Positions 44,976 to 53,141 of a stretch of DNA of 64,000 nucleotides are shown one piece after another. The first letter of the stretch is position 1; every line of letters starts with the position of its first letter. This DNA is from Chitinolyticbacter meiyuanensis (lineage in GTDB: Bacteria; Pseudomonadota; Gammaproteobacteria; Burkholderiales; Chitinibacteraceae), in assembly GCF_008033135.1 (NCBI RefSeq), contig NZ_CP041335.1, forward strand, positions 4,035,925 to 4,099,924. The letters run 5' to 3'. The notes below the pieces were generated by a model. It saw only the letters and a program-made list of their open reading frames with translations, made no database searches and was not told where the DNA came from. Both the position numbers and the translations under genes were made by a program.

Positions 44976-45749
44976 TCAAGCACCTGTTTCAACGGGAAGC
45001 GTCGAATCGGCCGCCCACTCGCTGAAGCCCTGATAGTAGACGCCGACCTGCTCGAATCCAGCTGCCGTAGCGACAAGGCCTGCGAATGAACCGCGACCAC
45101 CGGAGCCGCAATGCGTGGTGATCTCTTGGGTAGGATCGAAGCCCTCCGCCCGGAGAATCTCCTGCAACGTTTTCGAAGGTTTGATGAGGCCTGCGTCATC
45201 GAAGAATTGGCGGTGATCCACATTGATGCCACCTGGAATATGTCCGCCTCTGGCATAGCTGTCCGCTTTGCTACCGTCGAATTCGGCCGGCGTGCGAGCG
45301 TCCCAGATCCGTGCAGTTCGTGAAGCGACTTTGAGAGAGAGCTCGGCCTTTTCAACCAGACGGGCCTTGGCCACAGGTGAAAGATCCAGAGGTTCTGTGG
45401 AGCCAGCAGCGGCAAACAAAGCAGGTGCCCCTCCGTTCACTACCACCGCCGGGATGCCGAACAGCTGCAGGATGAACCAAGCTCTTGCCGCTTCCGTCAT
45501 TGAGCCGTCGTCGTACACGACGATGGTTTCGGGCCCATCCAAGCCGAGCTCCGCAAGCTCTACTTCCCAAGGGCCTTGGCGATTCAAGCCTGTGGTCGAG
45601 TCTTTCGCTCGGTCTCGCCAAGCACGTGGCTCAAGATGGATCGCGCCAGATACGTGTGATTCGTCGTATTGCGCTTGGGCGCGAACGTCGAGGAATTGCG
45701 CTTTTGAAATGGTGTGGGCTTGTGCGGCGGAAACGATCGGGGATGTCAT
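44976..45749 (-). CDS. Two-domain sulfurtransferase (rhodanese)
   Basis: The product is 257 aa from ATG 45749 with an AAGGAG ribosome site. Two rhodanese domains are present; the second holds the active Cys in THCGSGGRGSFAG. The first has no Cys in the loop (VVYDDGSMTEAAR), as usual. It moves sulfane sulfur. In the ars operon it may supply thiol or thio-arsenic chemistry. Confidence 0.85.
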   Translation of the reverse strand: MTSPIVSAAQAHTISKAQFLDVRAQAQYDESHVSGAIHLEPRAWRDRAKDSTTGLNRQGPWEVELAELGLDGPETIVVYDDGSMTEAARAWFILQLFGIPAVVVNGGAPALFAAAGSTEPLDLSPVAKARLVEKAELSLKVASRTARIWDARTPAEFDGSKADSYARGGHIPGGINVDHRQFFDDAGLIKPSKTLQEILRAEGFDPTQEITTHCGSGGRGSFAGLVATAAGFEQVGVYYQGFSEWAADSTLPVETGA

Positions 45750-45795
45750 GAAATGCTCCTTAGCTGGGTTGCACGCAGTGCGGCTCCGCGTCCGT

Positions 45796-46869
45796 TCACA
45801 CGCTTTTTTCGTACCAGCCCTTGCTAGCATTGACGACCTTCACCACCAGCAACATCACCGGCACTTCGATCAGCACCCCCACCACCGTGGCCAAGGCGGC
45901 CCCGGACTCGAAACCGAACAGCGCGATGGCGGCGGCAACGGCAAGCTCGAAGAAGTTCGACGCGCCAATCAATGCGGAGGGGCAGGCAACGCTGTGCTTT
46001 TCGCCCACCCGCCGGTTCAGCCAATACGCCAAGGCTGAGTTGAAGAACACCTGGATCAGGATCGGTACCGCCAACAGCAGGATCACCAGTGGCTGCTTGA
46101 GGATGGCTTCACCCTGAAAGGCGAACAGCAACACCAAAGTGAGCAGCAGCGCGGCGATGGACCAGGGCCCAATCGCAGCGAGCGCCGTGTCGAATGCGGC
46201 TTGCCCACGCGCCAGCAGCGCCTTGCGAAGCAACTGCGCCAGGATCACCGGCACGACGATGTACAGCACCACTGAGGTCAGCAGCGTATCCCACGGCACC
46301 GTGATGCTGGAAACACCCAGCAGGAACGCCACCAACGGTGCGAATGCGAACACCATGATCAGGTCGTTGAGCGCCACCTGCGACAGCGTGAAGTACGGAT
46401 CACCGCCAGTGAGCCGGCTCCAGACAAAGACCATCGCCGTGCAAGGGGCCGCGGCCAGCAGGATCAGGCCGGCGACGTAGCTGTCGAGCTGCGCCGCAGG
46501 CAGCCACGGTGCGAACAGCTCACGGATGAACAGCCAGGCAAGGAAAGCCATCGAGAATGGCTTGACCAACCAGTTCACCGCCAAGGTCACCGCGATGCCA
46601 CGCGAATGTGCCTTGACCTGATGCAGCGCGCCGAAGTCGATGCGCAGCAGCATGGGGATGATCATCACCCAGATCAGCAGGCCGACCGGCAGGTTGACCT
46701 TGGCCACCTCCAGCGCGCCAAGCGCGTGGAATGCCTGGGGGAACAACTGACCCAATAGCACACCAACCACAATGCAGATCACCACCCAGGCAGTGAGGTA
46801 GCGTTCGAAAAAGCTCATTCCACCTGCCTTCGATTGAGGTGCAGGTTTACATACGGTGGACATGTCCAC
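45796..46869 (-). CDS. acr3: Arsenite efflux permease ACR3
   Basis: The product is up to 357 aa from GTG 46869 (ATG 46863 is two codons in). It is an ACR3-type arsenite exporter with ten membrane segments and the conserved AAPCTAMVFVWSRLTGG segment carrying the Cys needed for transport. SALIGASNFFELAVAAAI is also typical. It lies just after the two arsC genes. Confidence 0.93.
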   Translation of the reverse strand: MDMSTVCKPAPQSKAGGMSFFERYLTAWVVICIVVGVLLGQLFPQAFHALGALEVAKVNLPVGLLIWVMIIPMLLRIDFGALHQVKAHSRGIAVTLAVNWLVKPFSMAFLAWLFIRELFAPWLPAAQLDSYVAGLILLAAAPCTAMVFVWSRLTGGDPYFTLSQVALNDLIMVFAFAPLVAFLLGVSSITVPWDTLLTSVVLYIVVPVILAQLLRKALLARGQAAFDTALAAIGPWSIAALLLTLVLLFAFQGEAILKQPLVILLLAVPILIQVFFNSALAYWLNRRVGEKHSVACPSALIGASNFFELAVAAAIALFGFESGAALATVVGVLIEVPVMLLVVKVVNASKGWYEKSV

Positions 46870-46886
46870 GACTCCGACTTCGAGGG

Positions 46887-47387
46887 TTAGGCGGTGGACT
46901 GCCCGAGTTCATGGAGCTTGGTCTGCAACGACATGCGATCGATCTTCTCAATCGGCAGGCTCAAGAAAATGCGGATGCGATTCGAGATCTGAATGAATGC
47001 CTGGTTGAAGGCATGCTGGCGCGCTTCGAGGTCACCCTCCACCTTGGCCGGATCCGTGAATCCCCAGTGCGCGGTAATGGGCTGTCCCGGCCAGGCAGGG
47101 CATGCTTCGCCGGCAGCGGAATCACACACCGTGAATACGAAGTCCATTGCCGGCGCATCCGGTTGAGCGAACTCGTCCCAGCTCTTGCTGCGCAGGCCAG
47201 CAGTCTCGTATTGCTGATGCGCCAACGTGGCCAGGGTCAGCGGGTTTACTTCCCCATTGGGAAAGCTGCCTGCACTGAAGGCCTTGAAGCGGCCTTCGCC
47301 CAGCTGGTTCATGATCACTTCAGCCAAAATGCTGCGCGCTGAATTGCCGGTACATACAAACAGCACGTTGTAGGTCTTGTCGGTCAT
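46887..47387 (-). CDS. arsC: Arsenate reductase, LMW-phosphatase type (copy 1)
   Basis: The product is 166 aa. VLFVCTGNSARS contains the Cx5R P-loop. Further Cys are in FTVCDSAAGEACPAWPG, typical of thioredoxin- or glutathione-linked ArsC, which turns arsenate into arsenite for ACR3. It lies 2 bp from the second copy. Confidence 0.92.
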   Translation of the reverse strand: MTDKTYNVLFVCTGNSARSILAEVIMNQLGEGRFKAFSAGSFPNGEVNPLTLATLAHQQYETAGLRSKSWDEFAQPDAPAMDFVFTVCDSAAGEACPAWPGQPITAHWGFTDPAKVEGDLEARQHAFNQAFIQISNRIRIFLSLPIEKIDRMSLQTKLHELGQSTA

Positions 47388-47389
47388 GG

Positions 47390-47887
47390 CTATTCCACCG
47401 ATGTTTCGCCGATCTCGCGGACCAGCTGCTTGAGGGCCTCGCCTTGCAGCCGCTCCTCAGGCGCCTGCACCAGCAGTTCAGTGCGCTTGCGGATCTGCTG
47501 GAAGATCTTCTCAAACGACGCACGCAATGCGTCATCCGTATCGCCGTGCGGGTCCTCGTACCCCCAGTGTGCGGTGGTCGGGTGACCCGGCCACATCGGG
47601 CACACCTCGTTCTTCGCGTTGCCGCACACGGTCACCACGATGTCCATGTGCGGGGCATCTGCCCCTTCGAACACGTCCCACGACTTGGAATGCAGCGAAC
47701 TGGTGTCGTAGCCGATGCCATCCAGCAGCGCGATCGCATGGGGGTTGACGCGGCCACTGGGGTGGCTGCCGGCGCTATAGGCCTTGAAGCGGCCTTCGCC
47801 CAGCACGTTGAGCCAGCCTTCGCTCATCACACTGCGGGCGGAATTGGCGGTACACAGGAACAATACGTTGAGAACGGGCGTGCTCAT
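47390..47887 (-). CDS. arsC: Arsenate reductase, LMW-phosphatase type (copy 2)
   Basis: The product is 165 aa, related to its neighbour but clearly divergent, so not a recent duplication. P-loop CTANSARS and the later Cys (VTVCGNAKNEVCPMWPG) are intact. Two ArsC may differ in their electron donor. Confidence 0.92.
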   Translation of the reverse strand: MSTPVLNVLFLCTANSARSVMSEGWLNVLGEGRFKAYSAGSHPSGRVNPHAIALLDGIGYDTSSLHSKSWDVFEGADAPHMDIVVTVCGNAKNEVCPMWPGHPTTAHWGYEDPHGDTDDALRASFEKIFQQIRKRTELLVQAPEERLQGEALKQLVREIGETSVE

Positions 47888-47901
47888 GGGGTCTCTCGGG
47901 G

Positions 47902-48378
47902 TTAGCAGCAGCCGCTACCGGGGGCGCAGCTGTTTTTCGGGGTGATGTTGAAGGTTTGCAGCGCAGGCTTTGGCGGCGCACAGCAGGCGCTTTCTTCCGT
48001 GGCGCGATTGAAGGTGGGGATGGCGCCCAGGGTGCGATAGCTCTCCCAGGCAATCCCCGACGGATCGGTCACCCAATGCTTGTCCGATTCGGCATAGCAA
48101 CAGGCCGTGCCCGGCTCGCTGAGTACGCTGAGGTCGGCGGCTTCCAGCTGTGCCTGCAATGCGACGAGCTCGTCGTCGCTATCCACCTGGAAACCCAGGT
48201 GATCGACCCCGGCGGGGGTACCGCGTTGCGAGATGGCGAAGTTGATGCGTGGATCATCGAGCATCCACTTGGCATAGTCCGGCTTCTGCACCGTGGGCTG
48301 CGCGTTGAACATCGCGGAGTAGAACCGGATGCTGTCGTCGAGCTGGTCAACAGAGACGTGAACGTGGAATCGCTTCAT
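47902..48378 (-). CDS. arsI: ArsI/CadI-family metalloenzyme (C-As lyase candidate)
   Basis: The product is 158 aa, a vicinal-oxygen-chelate fold. FHVHVSVDQLDDSIRFY begins the fold; likely metal ligands are H5, H62 (GVDHLGF) and E115 (GIAWESY). The CC pair in TACCYAESDKHW matches ArsI's arsenic-binding cysteines. ArsI cleaves the C-As bond of trivalent methyl or aryl arsenicals using oxygen. A Cys-rich tail (ESACCAPP, NSCAPGSGCC) is added. It directly follows arsR. Confidence 0.82.
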   Translation of the reverse strand: MKRFHVHVSVDQLDDSIRFYSAMFNAQPTVQKPDYAKWMLDDPRINFAISQRGTPAGVDHLGFQVDSDDELVALQAQLEAADLSVLSEPGTACCYAESDKHWVTDPSGIAWESYRTLGAIPTFNRATEESACCAPPKPALQTFNITPKNSCAPGSGCC

Positions 48379-48393
48379 GGCTAAGCTCCTGCG

Positions 48394-48729
48394 TCAGTTG
48401 CATTTGCCAGCACAGCTGGCGAGTTCATCCTCTACTTCGCAGGCGGAACCTGCGCAGCAGTTTTCGGTGAGGAAACCCAGCAGCTCGTTCATCGCGGCAT
48501 AGTTGGCCGAATAGAAGATGAAGCGGCTTTCCTGCCGGGCCGACACCAGCTGGGCGTGGGCCAGTTCCTTCAGATGGAAGGACAACGTGGCGGGGGCAAC
48601 GCCGAGCGCTTCGCCGATGCGGCCAACGGCCATGCCCTCCGGCCCGGCGGTGATCAGCAGGCGAAAGATCGAGAGGCGAGTGTCCTGCGCCAGCGCGGCG
48701 AGACGGGAGACAGCGGCTTTGTTTTCCAT
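48394..48729 (-). CDS. arsR: Arsenical-responsive repressor ArsR
   Basis: The product is 111 aa from ATG 48729. A winged HTH (VGRIGEALGVAPATLSFHLK) is followed by a C-terminal Cys set (ENCCAGSACE ... ASCAGKC), which should bind As(III) and release DNA. It is the first gene of the ars operon; the promoter and a dyad lie just upstream. Confidence 0.92.
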   Translation of the reverse strand: MENKAAVSRLAALAQDTRLSIFRLLITAGPEGMAVGRIGEALGVAPATLSFHLKELAHAQLVSARQESRFIFYSANYAAMNELLGFLTENCCAGSACEVEDELASCAGKCN

Positions 48730-48731
48730 GA

Positions 48732-48765
48732 TTCTATTTTTATAGAAATACAGAATGCAGGTCAA
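48732..48765 (-). promoter_or_regulatory. ars promoter with ArsR operator dyad
   Basis: On the minus strand TTGACC (48765-48760) and TATAAA (48744-48739) form -35 and -10 boxes 15 bp apart. The dyad TTCTAT/ATAGAA (48732-48747) overlaps the -10 box, a typical place for ArsR repression. Confidence 0.65.
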
Positions 48766-48795
48766 GCGTGGGGTGCGTGCCTCACCATCACTTCC

Positions 48796-49476
48796 TCAAA
48801 CAGCGAGTAACAACGGCTCCAGCAAGTCCGGCCCTTCGGCCCTTGGGTTCGTTAGTGAAGCCATTAGTGCAATCGCCTCCAGATCCGGTGCTGTTGGGTG
48901 GGCCAATAGGGGTACACAGTCATGTGCGCCTTTGGTCTGAGGCAGCCATAGCCCGATTGCTTCGCGGGAGAGCAGCACAGGTCGCACCGCAGCACGATCA
49001 ACCACGCCGCGTTCTTCAGGATGGATCAGGATCGTCACGCCAGAAGGCCGCCACGGATCGGCGGGGTCCACGCTGGTCAGGGCTGCGGCGTAGCAGGGGC
49101 GCCCGCCTTTGCGCTGGATGATGAAGGCCCGCCTCTGGCCATCTCGCTCCAGCCATTCGTACCACCCATCCATGGGCACCACACATTGGCGACGGTGCTC
49201 CCAGAGCAACTTGAAGTACTTGCTGTCCGGCACCCTCGGGCCAGGAAACGTCGGCTCTGCCGGCAAGTTGCGGCGGTCCGCCCACCCGGGCCGTTAGCCC
49301 CAGATGGCTGCGCCGAGCTCGGGATGGCCATGCCCCTGGAACTCATGCATCAACAACACTTGGTCGCCGGGACTGAGGTTGTAGCGAGCCGGCCAGCGGT
49401 CCTCGCGCTTTTCTGCACGCCAACCCGCTGCGACCCGGAATACGTCCCGGCCGCTGAATTGCGCAAACCGCTGCAC
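48796..49476 (-). pseudogene. Broken SOS-response-associated peptidase (YedK/HMCES-like)
   Basis: Two open pieces, 49294-49476 and 48796-49266, lie in the same frame and together read as an SRAP protein, interrupted by a TAA at about 49294. SRAP proteins crosslink abasic sites in single-stranded DNA using Cys2. Here the start region reads VQRFAQFSGRD instead of MC[GS]RFAQ, so the catalytic Cys and start codon are lost as well, probably by a small deletion. The rest (VVPMDGWYEW, SVDPADPWRPSGVTILI) is well preserved, implying recent decay. The second piece alone could start at an internal codon but lacks the active site. Confidence 0.75.
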
Positions 49477-49478
49477 GG

Positions 49479-49658
49479 CTACTGCTCCAGCGGTAACGGT
49501 TCGTCGTCGATGATGCGCTCCTCGCGGGTGTATTCCAGCGGGAAGGCATCAGGGTACTGCTGGCGAAAAACGGTCACTTCTGCCTTCTCGCGACTGGTCA
49601 TCCAGCGGCTTCGGGCGAGATCGAAGTAGCGGAAGTTGAAGACCTCTACGGTTCTCAC
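49479..49658 (-). CDS. 59-aa protein upstream of the SRAP gene
   Basis: It starts with GTG 49658, with GGAG 10 bp upstream, and ends 2 bp before the decayed SRAP start. It begins MRTVEVFNFRYFDLARSR and ends EPLPLEQ; acidic C-terminus. The tight coupling suggests a small partner of SRAP. The family is not recognised. Confidence 0.55.
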   Translation of the reverse strand: MRTVEVFNFRYFDLARSRWMTSREKAEVTVFRQQYPDAFPLEYTREERIIDDEPLPLEQ

Positions 49659-49693
49659 GTTCGTCTAGCTCCATCCAGGTTGGGGATGGAAAT

Positions 49694-49711
49694 ATAGAAC
49701 GATCGTTCTAT
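49694..49711. promoter_or_regulatory. 18-bp perfect palindrome (GAAC-N4-GTTC), possible SOS box
   Basis: ATAGAACGATCGTTCTAT lies 36 bp before the small gene of the SRAP operon. GAAC-N4-GTTC resembles the LexA sites of Gram-positive bacteria; the usual betaproteobacterial LexA site is CTGT-N8-ACAG. It may be bound by LexA or a LexA-like regulator carried by such elements. Confidence 0.55.
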
Positions 49712-49773
49712 TTCGTCATCGTAGGGCGACAGCCGGAAGGGCGTGAGCGGTGCTTCCCAGCCAGCTCGTGATG

Positions 49774-50103
49774 CTAGGTGTGATCCGCCGGTAGCTTCCC
49801 GCTACTGACTGCTTTGATCAACTGTTGTTTGGTGTCTCGGTCAAGCCGATGGAGCATCAGAATCAACTCGGCGAGCTCATCGTCCGGCTCGTAGAAGTAG
49901 GAGACGGGAGTGTTCAGTACTTCTGCCAAATGGGTTGCCATCTGGAAATCAGGCTCGTGTTTCCCGCGCTCGTACTGGTTGATCCGCGCACTGGCTGAAA
50001 ACTCGTCCACCCCGGCCAGCACGCCCAGACGCTCCTGGCTGAGCTTGGCCGCTTTTCGCAACGTCTTCATCCGCTTGCCAAATGGACTTGTGGCCGACAT
50101 CAC
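49774..50103 (-). CDS. XRE-family HTH regulator
   Basis: The product is 109 aa with an N-terminal HTH (RKAAKLSQERLGVLAGVDEF, then RINQYERGKHEPDFQMATHL) and a short helical C-terminus. It may be the HipB-like antitoxin or repressor for the divergent membrane-protein/HipA pair. Its own promoter contains palindromes. Confidence 0.8.
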   Translation of the reverse strand: MMSATSPFGKRMKTLRKAAKLSQERLGVLAGVDEFSASARINQYERGKHEPDFQMATHLAEVLNTPVSYFYEPDDELAELILMLHRLDRDTKQQLIKAVSSGKLPADHT

Positions 50104-50106
50104 TCA

Positions 50107-50170
50107 GCTTCCCTAGGAAAGCTAAGAGATTCTGAGTTTGCGCTTGACCGAACACTAAGGATTCCTTAGT
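50107..50170. promoter_or_regulatory. Palindromic operator group for the XRE regulator
   Basis: Three dyads lie between the divergent genes: an imperfect GCTTCCCTAGGAAAGC (50107-50122), an imperfect CTAAGAGATTCTGAG (50122-50136), and a perfect ACTAAGGATTCCTTAGT (50154-50170). The latter two share CTAAG/CTTAG-like arms. This fits autorepression by the HTH protein. Confidence 0.55.
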
Positions 50171-50262
50171 TTTTGCACCTATTCAGCTGACATGCACTTT
50201 CATAGACGCGTGGTCATCAGCGTATAGGCCAGGCTTGGCCGCAAACAACCAGGAGTCCGAAA

Positions 50263-50913
50263 GTGGAGTTTCTGCAAACCCGTAAGTCTTACCTTGTGAT
50301 GGTGCTGCTCTTCCTGCCGGTCTGGTCGATCAGTGGGCTCATTCTCGGGGTGGTGATGAGCTTTGGTCTGACCCAGAACGGCAGCTGGCCCTTGTTCTGG
50401 ATCGGGTGCGCGATCCCTTTGCTCTGCGTTCTGCTGTTTGTTCGCTTCATCCGCAGCAAGGCGCGCTCGATGTCCGATGAACTGGCGTCAGAAATCGTGA
50501 CGCCGACCACCGACTACTACCACTACACCAATGTGAGTGCGATTGCGGTCGATGTCGCCAATCGCCTGGTTACCGTACATACCCTGCCACCCGGTGGGAA
50601 TAGGAAGAAGAAGGCGCGCTATCAGTTCAGCATCGACAAGGTCCGGCGCTATCGGGCCGAGAAGCCCGGCCACACCTCGTATGAAACTTCCAGCATCGAC
50701 CCGATGCATCAGTCCTTCGCCTATGCCCAAAGCGCCATGTCCGGCGCTCAGGCCTGGCGCAATACTGGCTTGGTGCTGGAGCTGGATGACCTGATGCGGC
50801 CTGAGCTCTTCGTGCGCATGGAGTTCGAATCCGCCCGTCGCTGGTTCATGGTGTTCGATAAGCTGAGTGAAGGCACACTGGAACGGCAACGCGCGCCGTT
50901 CCGCTTCCAATAG
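50263..50913 (+). CDS. Two-pass membrane protein of unknown function
   Basis: The product is 216 aa from GTG 50263. Two membrane segments (SYLVMVLLFLPVWSISGLILGVVM, LFWIGCAIPLLCVLLFVRFI) are followed by a soluble domain of about 150 residues with no known motif. It lies between the HTH gene and hipA on the hipA strand, with 61 bp to hipA. It may be an accessory of the HipA module or an independent cargo gene. Confidence 0.6.
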   Translation: MEFLQTRKSYLVMVLLFLPVWSISGLILGVVMSFGLTQNGSWPLFWIGCAIPLLCVLLFVRFIRSKARSMSDELASEIVTPTTDYYHYTNVSAIAVDVANRLVTVHTLPPGGNRKKKARYQFSIDKVRRYRAEKPGHTSYETSSIDPMHQSFAYAQSAMSGAQAWRNTGLVLELDDLMRPELFVRMEFESARRWFMVFDKLSEGTLERQRAPFRFQ

Positions 50914-50974
50914 GCGAACCCGGTTTATCCTGATCGGGTTCCTCTCGCAAAGCTTCCCGGTCACTGGATAACCC

Positions 50975-52081
50975 ATGCGTGCATTGCAGCAGCGTGCCTA
51001 CGTGTTTGTGGCACAAGCCGAAGGTTCCAAGCTCGCTGGCGTGGTGCAGCAAAGCGATGGGCATTTCCAGTTCGACTACGCCGACGCTTGGCTTGACGAT
51101 CCCGATGCCTTTCCGCTCGATCCTCTGCACCTGCCGTTGTCGCGCGAAACCATTCGCTCACCCTATATGTTCGGCGCCTTCATGGATGCGGTGCCGGAGC
51201 GTTGGGGCAAACGGGTGCATGCCGCGATGCACCGGCATGTGCCGCGGAATGAAATCGAATGGCTGCTGGCTGTGCGAGGCAGTGGCGTGGGGGTGCTGCG
51301 GTTTTCGGGTTCCAGTGATCGCGTGCTGGATCGCCACCCTGTGGCCAGCTTTGATGACCTGGTCGACATTGCTGCGGTGATTGCTGAGATCGATGTCGGC
51401 GCGACGATCTCGAAACCGGCTGTGCTGCAGCTACTCCGCGGTGGTCTCGGTATGGGAGGCGCCCGCCCCAAAACCGTGGTGACGCACCGTGGCCGTGAGT
51501 GGCTGGCCAAGTTCGGCCGCCGAAGTGATACCCACGATGAGGTGCGGGCCGAGCATGCCAGTCTGGCCATGGCCAAGCAGATCGGCATCCAGGTGCCGCA
51601 GACGGAGCTCGTCGAGATTCAGGGACAGCCGGTGTTGCTCATTGAACGCTTTGACCGGGATGCAGACGGCACGCCGCTGCACTATCTCAGCGCACACACC
51701 CTACTTGGGATGCATCGGGTTCGCGAGGAAGACGTGTACGGCCGCTACAGCTATGCGGGGATTGCCGACATCATCAAGCAGCTCTCTGATAGGCCTGAAG
51801 CCGACTGCCACGAACTATTCCGGCGCATGGTGCTGAACGTGGTGATCGGCAACACCGACGACCATCTGAGGAACCACGGATTTTCGTATCACTTTGCCGG
51901 AGGCTTTCGGCTTTCTCCGGTGTTTGACGTGGTCCCCCAGCCGCAAAACCAGTTGCACGCGATCGGAGTCGGGCCCCAGGGAAGAGCTTCTTCCTTGCAG
52001 AATGCCATCAGCGCAGCTCGCTATTTCCTTGTTTCTATTGAAGAAGTGCGCGCTGTCGCAAATCGCGTCCTCTTGCGGTAG
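50975..52081 (+). CDS. HipA-family serine/threonine kinase toxin
   Basis: The product is 368 aa. The kinase core is clear: GGARPKTVV and WLAKF, the LLIERFDRD strand, the catalytic NTDDHLRNHG loop and the metal-binding LSPVFDVVP. HipA kinases stop growth by phosphorylating a target such as glutamyl-tRNA synthetase. It lacks an immediate hipB; the divergent XRE gene at 49774-50103 may serve. The length is somewhat less than E. coli HipA (440 aa). Confidence 0.85.
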   Translation: MRALQQRAYVFVAQAEGSKLAGVVQQSDGHFQFDYADAWLDDPDAFPLDPLHLPLSRETIRSPYMFGAFMDAVPERWGKRVHAAMHRHVPRNEIEWLLAVRGSGVGVLRFSGSSDRVLDRHPVASFDDLVDIAAVIAEIDVGATISKPAVLQLLRGGLGMGGARPKTVVTHRGREWLAKFGRRSDTHDEVRAEHASLAMAKQIGIQVPQTELVEIQGQPVLLIERFDRDADGTPLHYLSAHTLLGMHRVREEDVYGRYSYAGIADIIKQLSDRPEADCHELFRRMVLNVVIGNTDDHLRNHGFSYHFAGGFRLSPVFDVVPQPQNQLHAIGVGPQGRASSLQNAISAARYFLVSIEEVRAVANRVLLR

Positions 52082-52430
52082 GGGCCGTTGAGGCAGAGGA
52101 GCCCAGTGCAGATAGTTGAGAATGTCCGGCAAACCGATACGAAATACTCAGGACTCCTGAGGTTTTCGACGATGCCTTCGATGCAAGAAGAGGTTTCGTC
52201 CCCTTCGGGCAACCGATTCGAATTTCCAGAGGCAAGTCTCTGATGCAGTTCCGGGGCCGTACCTTCACTGGAACCCAGGATTCCTGTGTATTTGCAATCA
52301 CGTTAGCCAAATCACCCGTCGCCCGCTCATGAGTGAACCGCGAGGTGGTCACAAGTGATCACAGCAGTGGTTATGTCGGCCCGAATCCACGTTCAGCCGT
52401 TCGGTAATCGTCTGCAACTGCGCCGTTCGC
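52082..52430. other. Intergenic region between hipA and the trio
   Basis: About 350 bp without a supported gene. Open frames here are short, lack ribosome sites and match nothing I recognise. Confidence 0.5.
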
Positions 52431-53141
52431 TCATTCAGACGCCAGTGCATCAAGCCCATCCTTGCCAGCACTGATCTGTTGCGCCGACTTGCTCGCAGAT
52501 GCCTCACCGTCGCCGATGATCTTTCGGATTGCCGTGACATACCCAGGCTTGAAGATGACCCGACCGGCCTCGTTGCGAACGCGCCCCTCGACGTCCGTCG
52601 TCCAGCCTTCATCCTGCAGCAAGCGATCACTGATGGCGTGGCGCAACGCCTCAACCTCGGAGGGATACAGGCCCATTGATGCGGGAAGTATCTGCACTGT
52701 CTCACACGACTCGGCTCCTCGTGGGCGCATGTCGATCACTCGGTTCCCTTCGGCCTTGAGCAGTGTGATTTCCCGGCGCATACGCCTGTTCTCGGCCAGG
52801 ATGCCATTCATCATCGAACGCAGCGCCGGATTCTCGATTTTGTCGATTAGTGCCGCGTAGGGATTCTCGCTGACCTGGCGCACCTTGCGGGTGACACCCC
52901 CTGTGTGCTCGGCCCAGGCCTTGATCAGCCCCTTGTAGTCATCACCCGTCTTGTTGTGGATCGCGCCTTTACTGGGGCCGCCCCGGTCCCCCGCAATGCG
53001 GGCGATGGTCGCCACGGAGAAGTCGCGGCTGCCGCGCTCGTACTGTTCTCTGCAGATCTCGTAGATCAGGTCGAGGGTCTTCTGCTTGCGCAGCGTAGCG
53101 GTTTTCTTGAGCTGGGCCAGCAGGTCGTCAGGATGCATCAT
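52431..53141 (-). CDS. gmtX: GMT-island protein GmtX
   Basis: The product is 236 aa from ATG 53141 (a second ATG follows). Its N-terminus (MHPDDLLAQLKKTATLRKQK, then DLIYEICREQYERGSRDFS) and the GGPSKGAIHNKTGDDYKGLI segment match the third protein of the gamma-mobile-trio. The rest contains a coiled helix (MNGILAENRRMRREITLLKA). It overlaps gmtZ by 14 bp. It may bind DNA to guide the recombinases, as the helix-turn-helix-like N-terminus suggests. Confidence 0.72.
   Translation of the reverse strand: MMHPDDLLAQLKKTATLRKQKTLDLIYEICREQYERGSRDFSVATIARIAGDRGGPSKGAIHNKTGDDYKGLIKAWAEHTGGVTRKVRQVSENPYAALIDKIENPALRSMMNGILAENRRMRREITLLKAEGNRVIDMRPRGAESCETVQILPASMGLYPSEVEALRHAISDRLLQDEGWTTDVEGRVRNEAGRVIFKPGYVTAIRKIIGDGEASASKSAQQISAGKDGLDALASE

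Noticed and set aside
52082..52430. Possible gene remnant between hipA and gmtX
   Set aside because: Short frames lack start signals and family resemblance.
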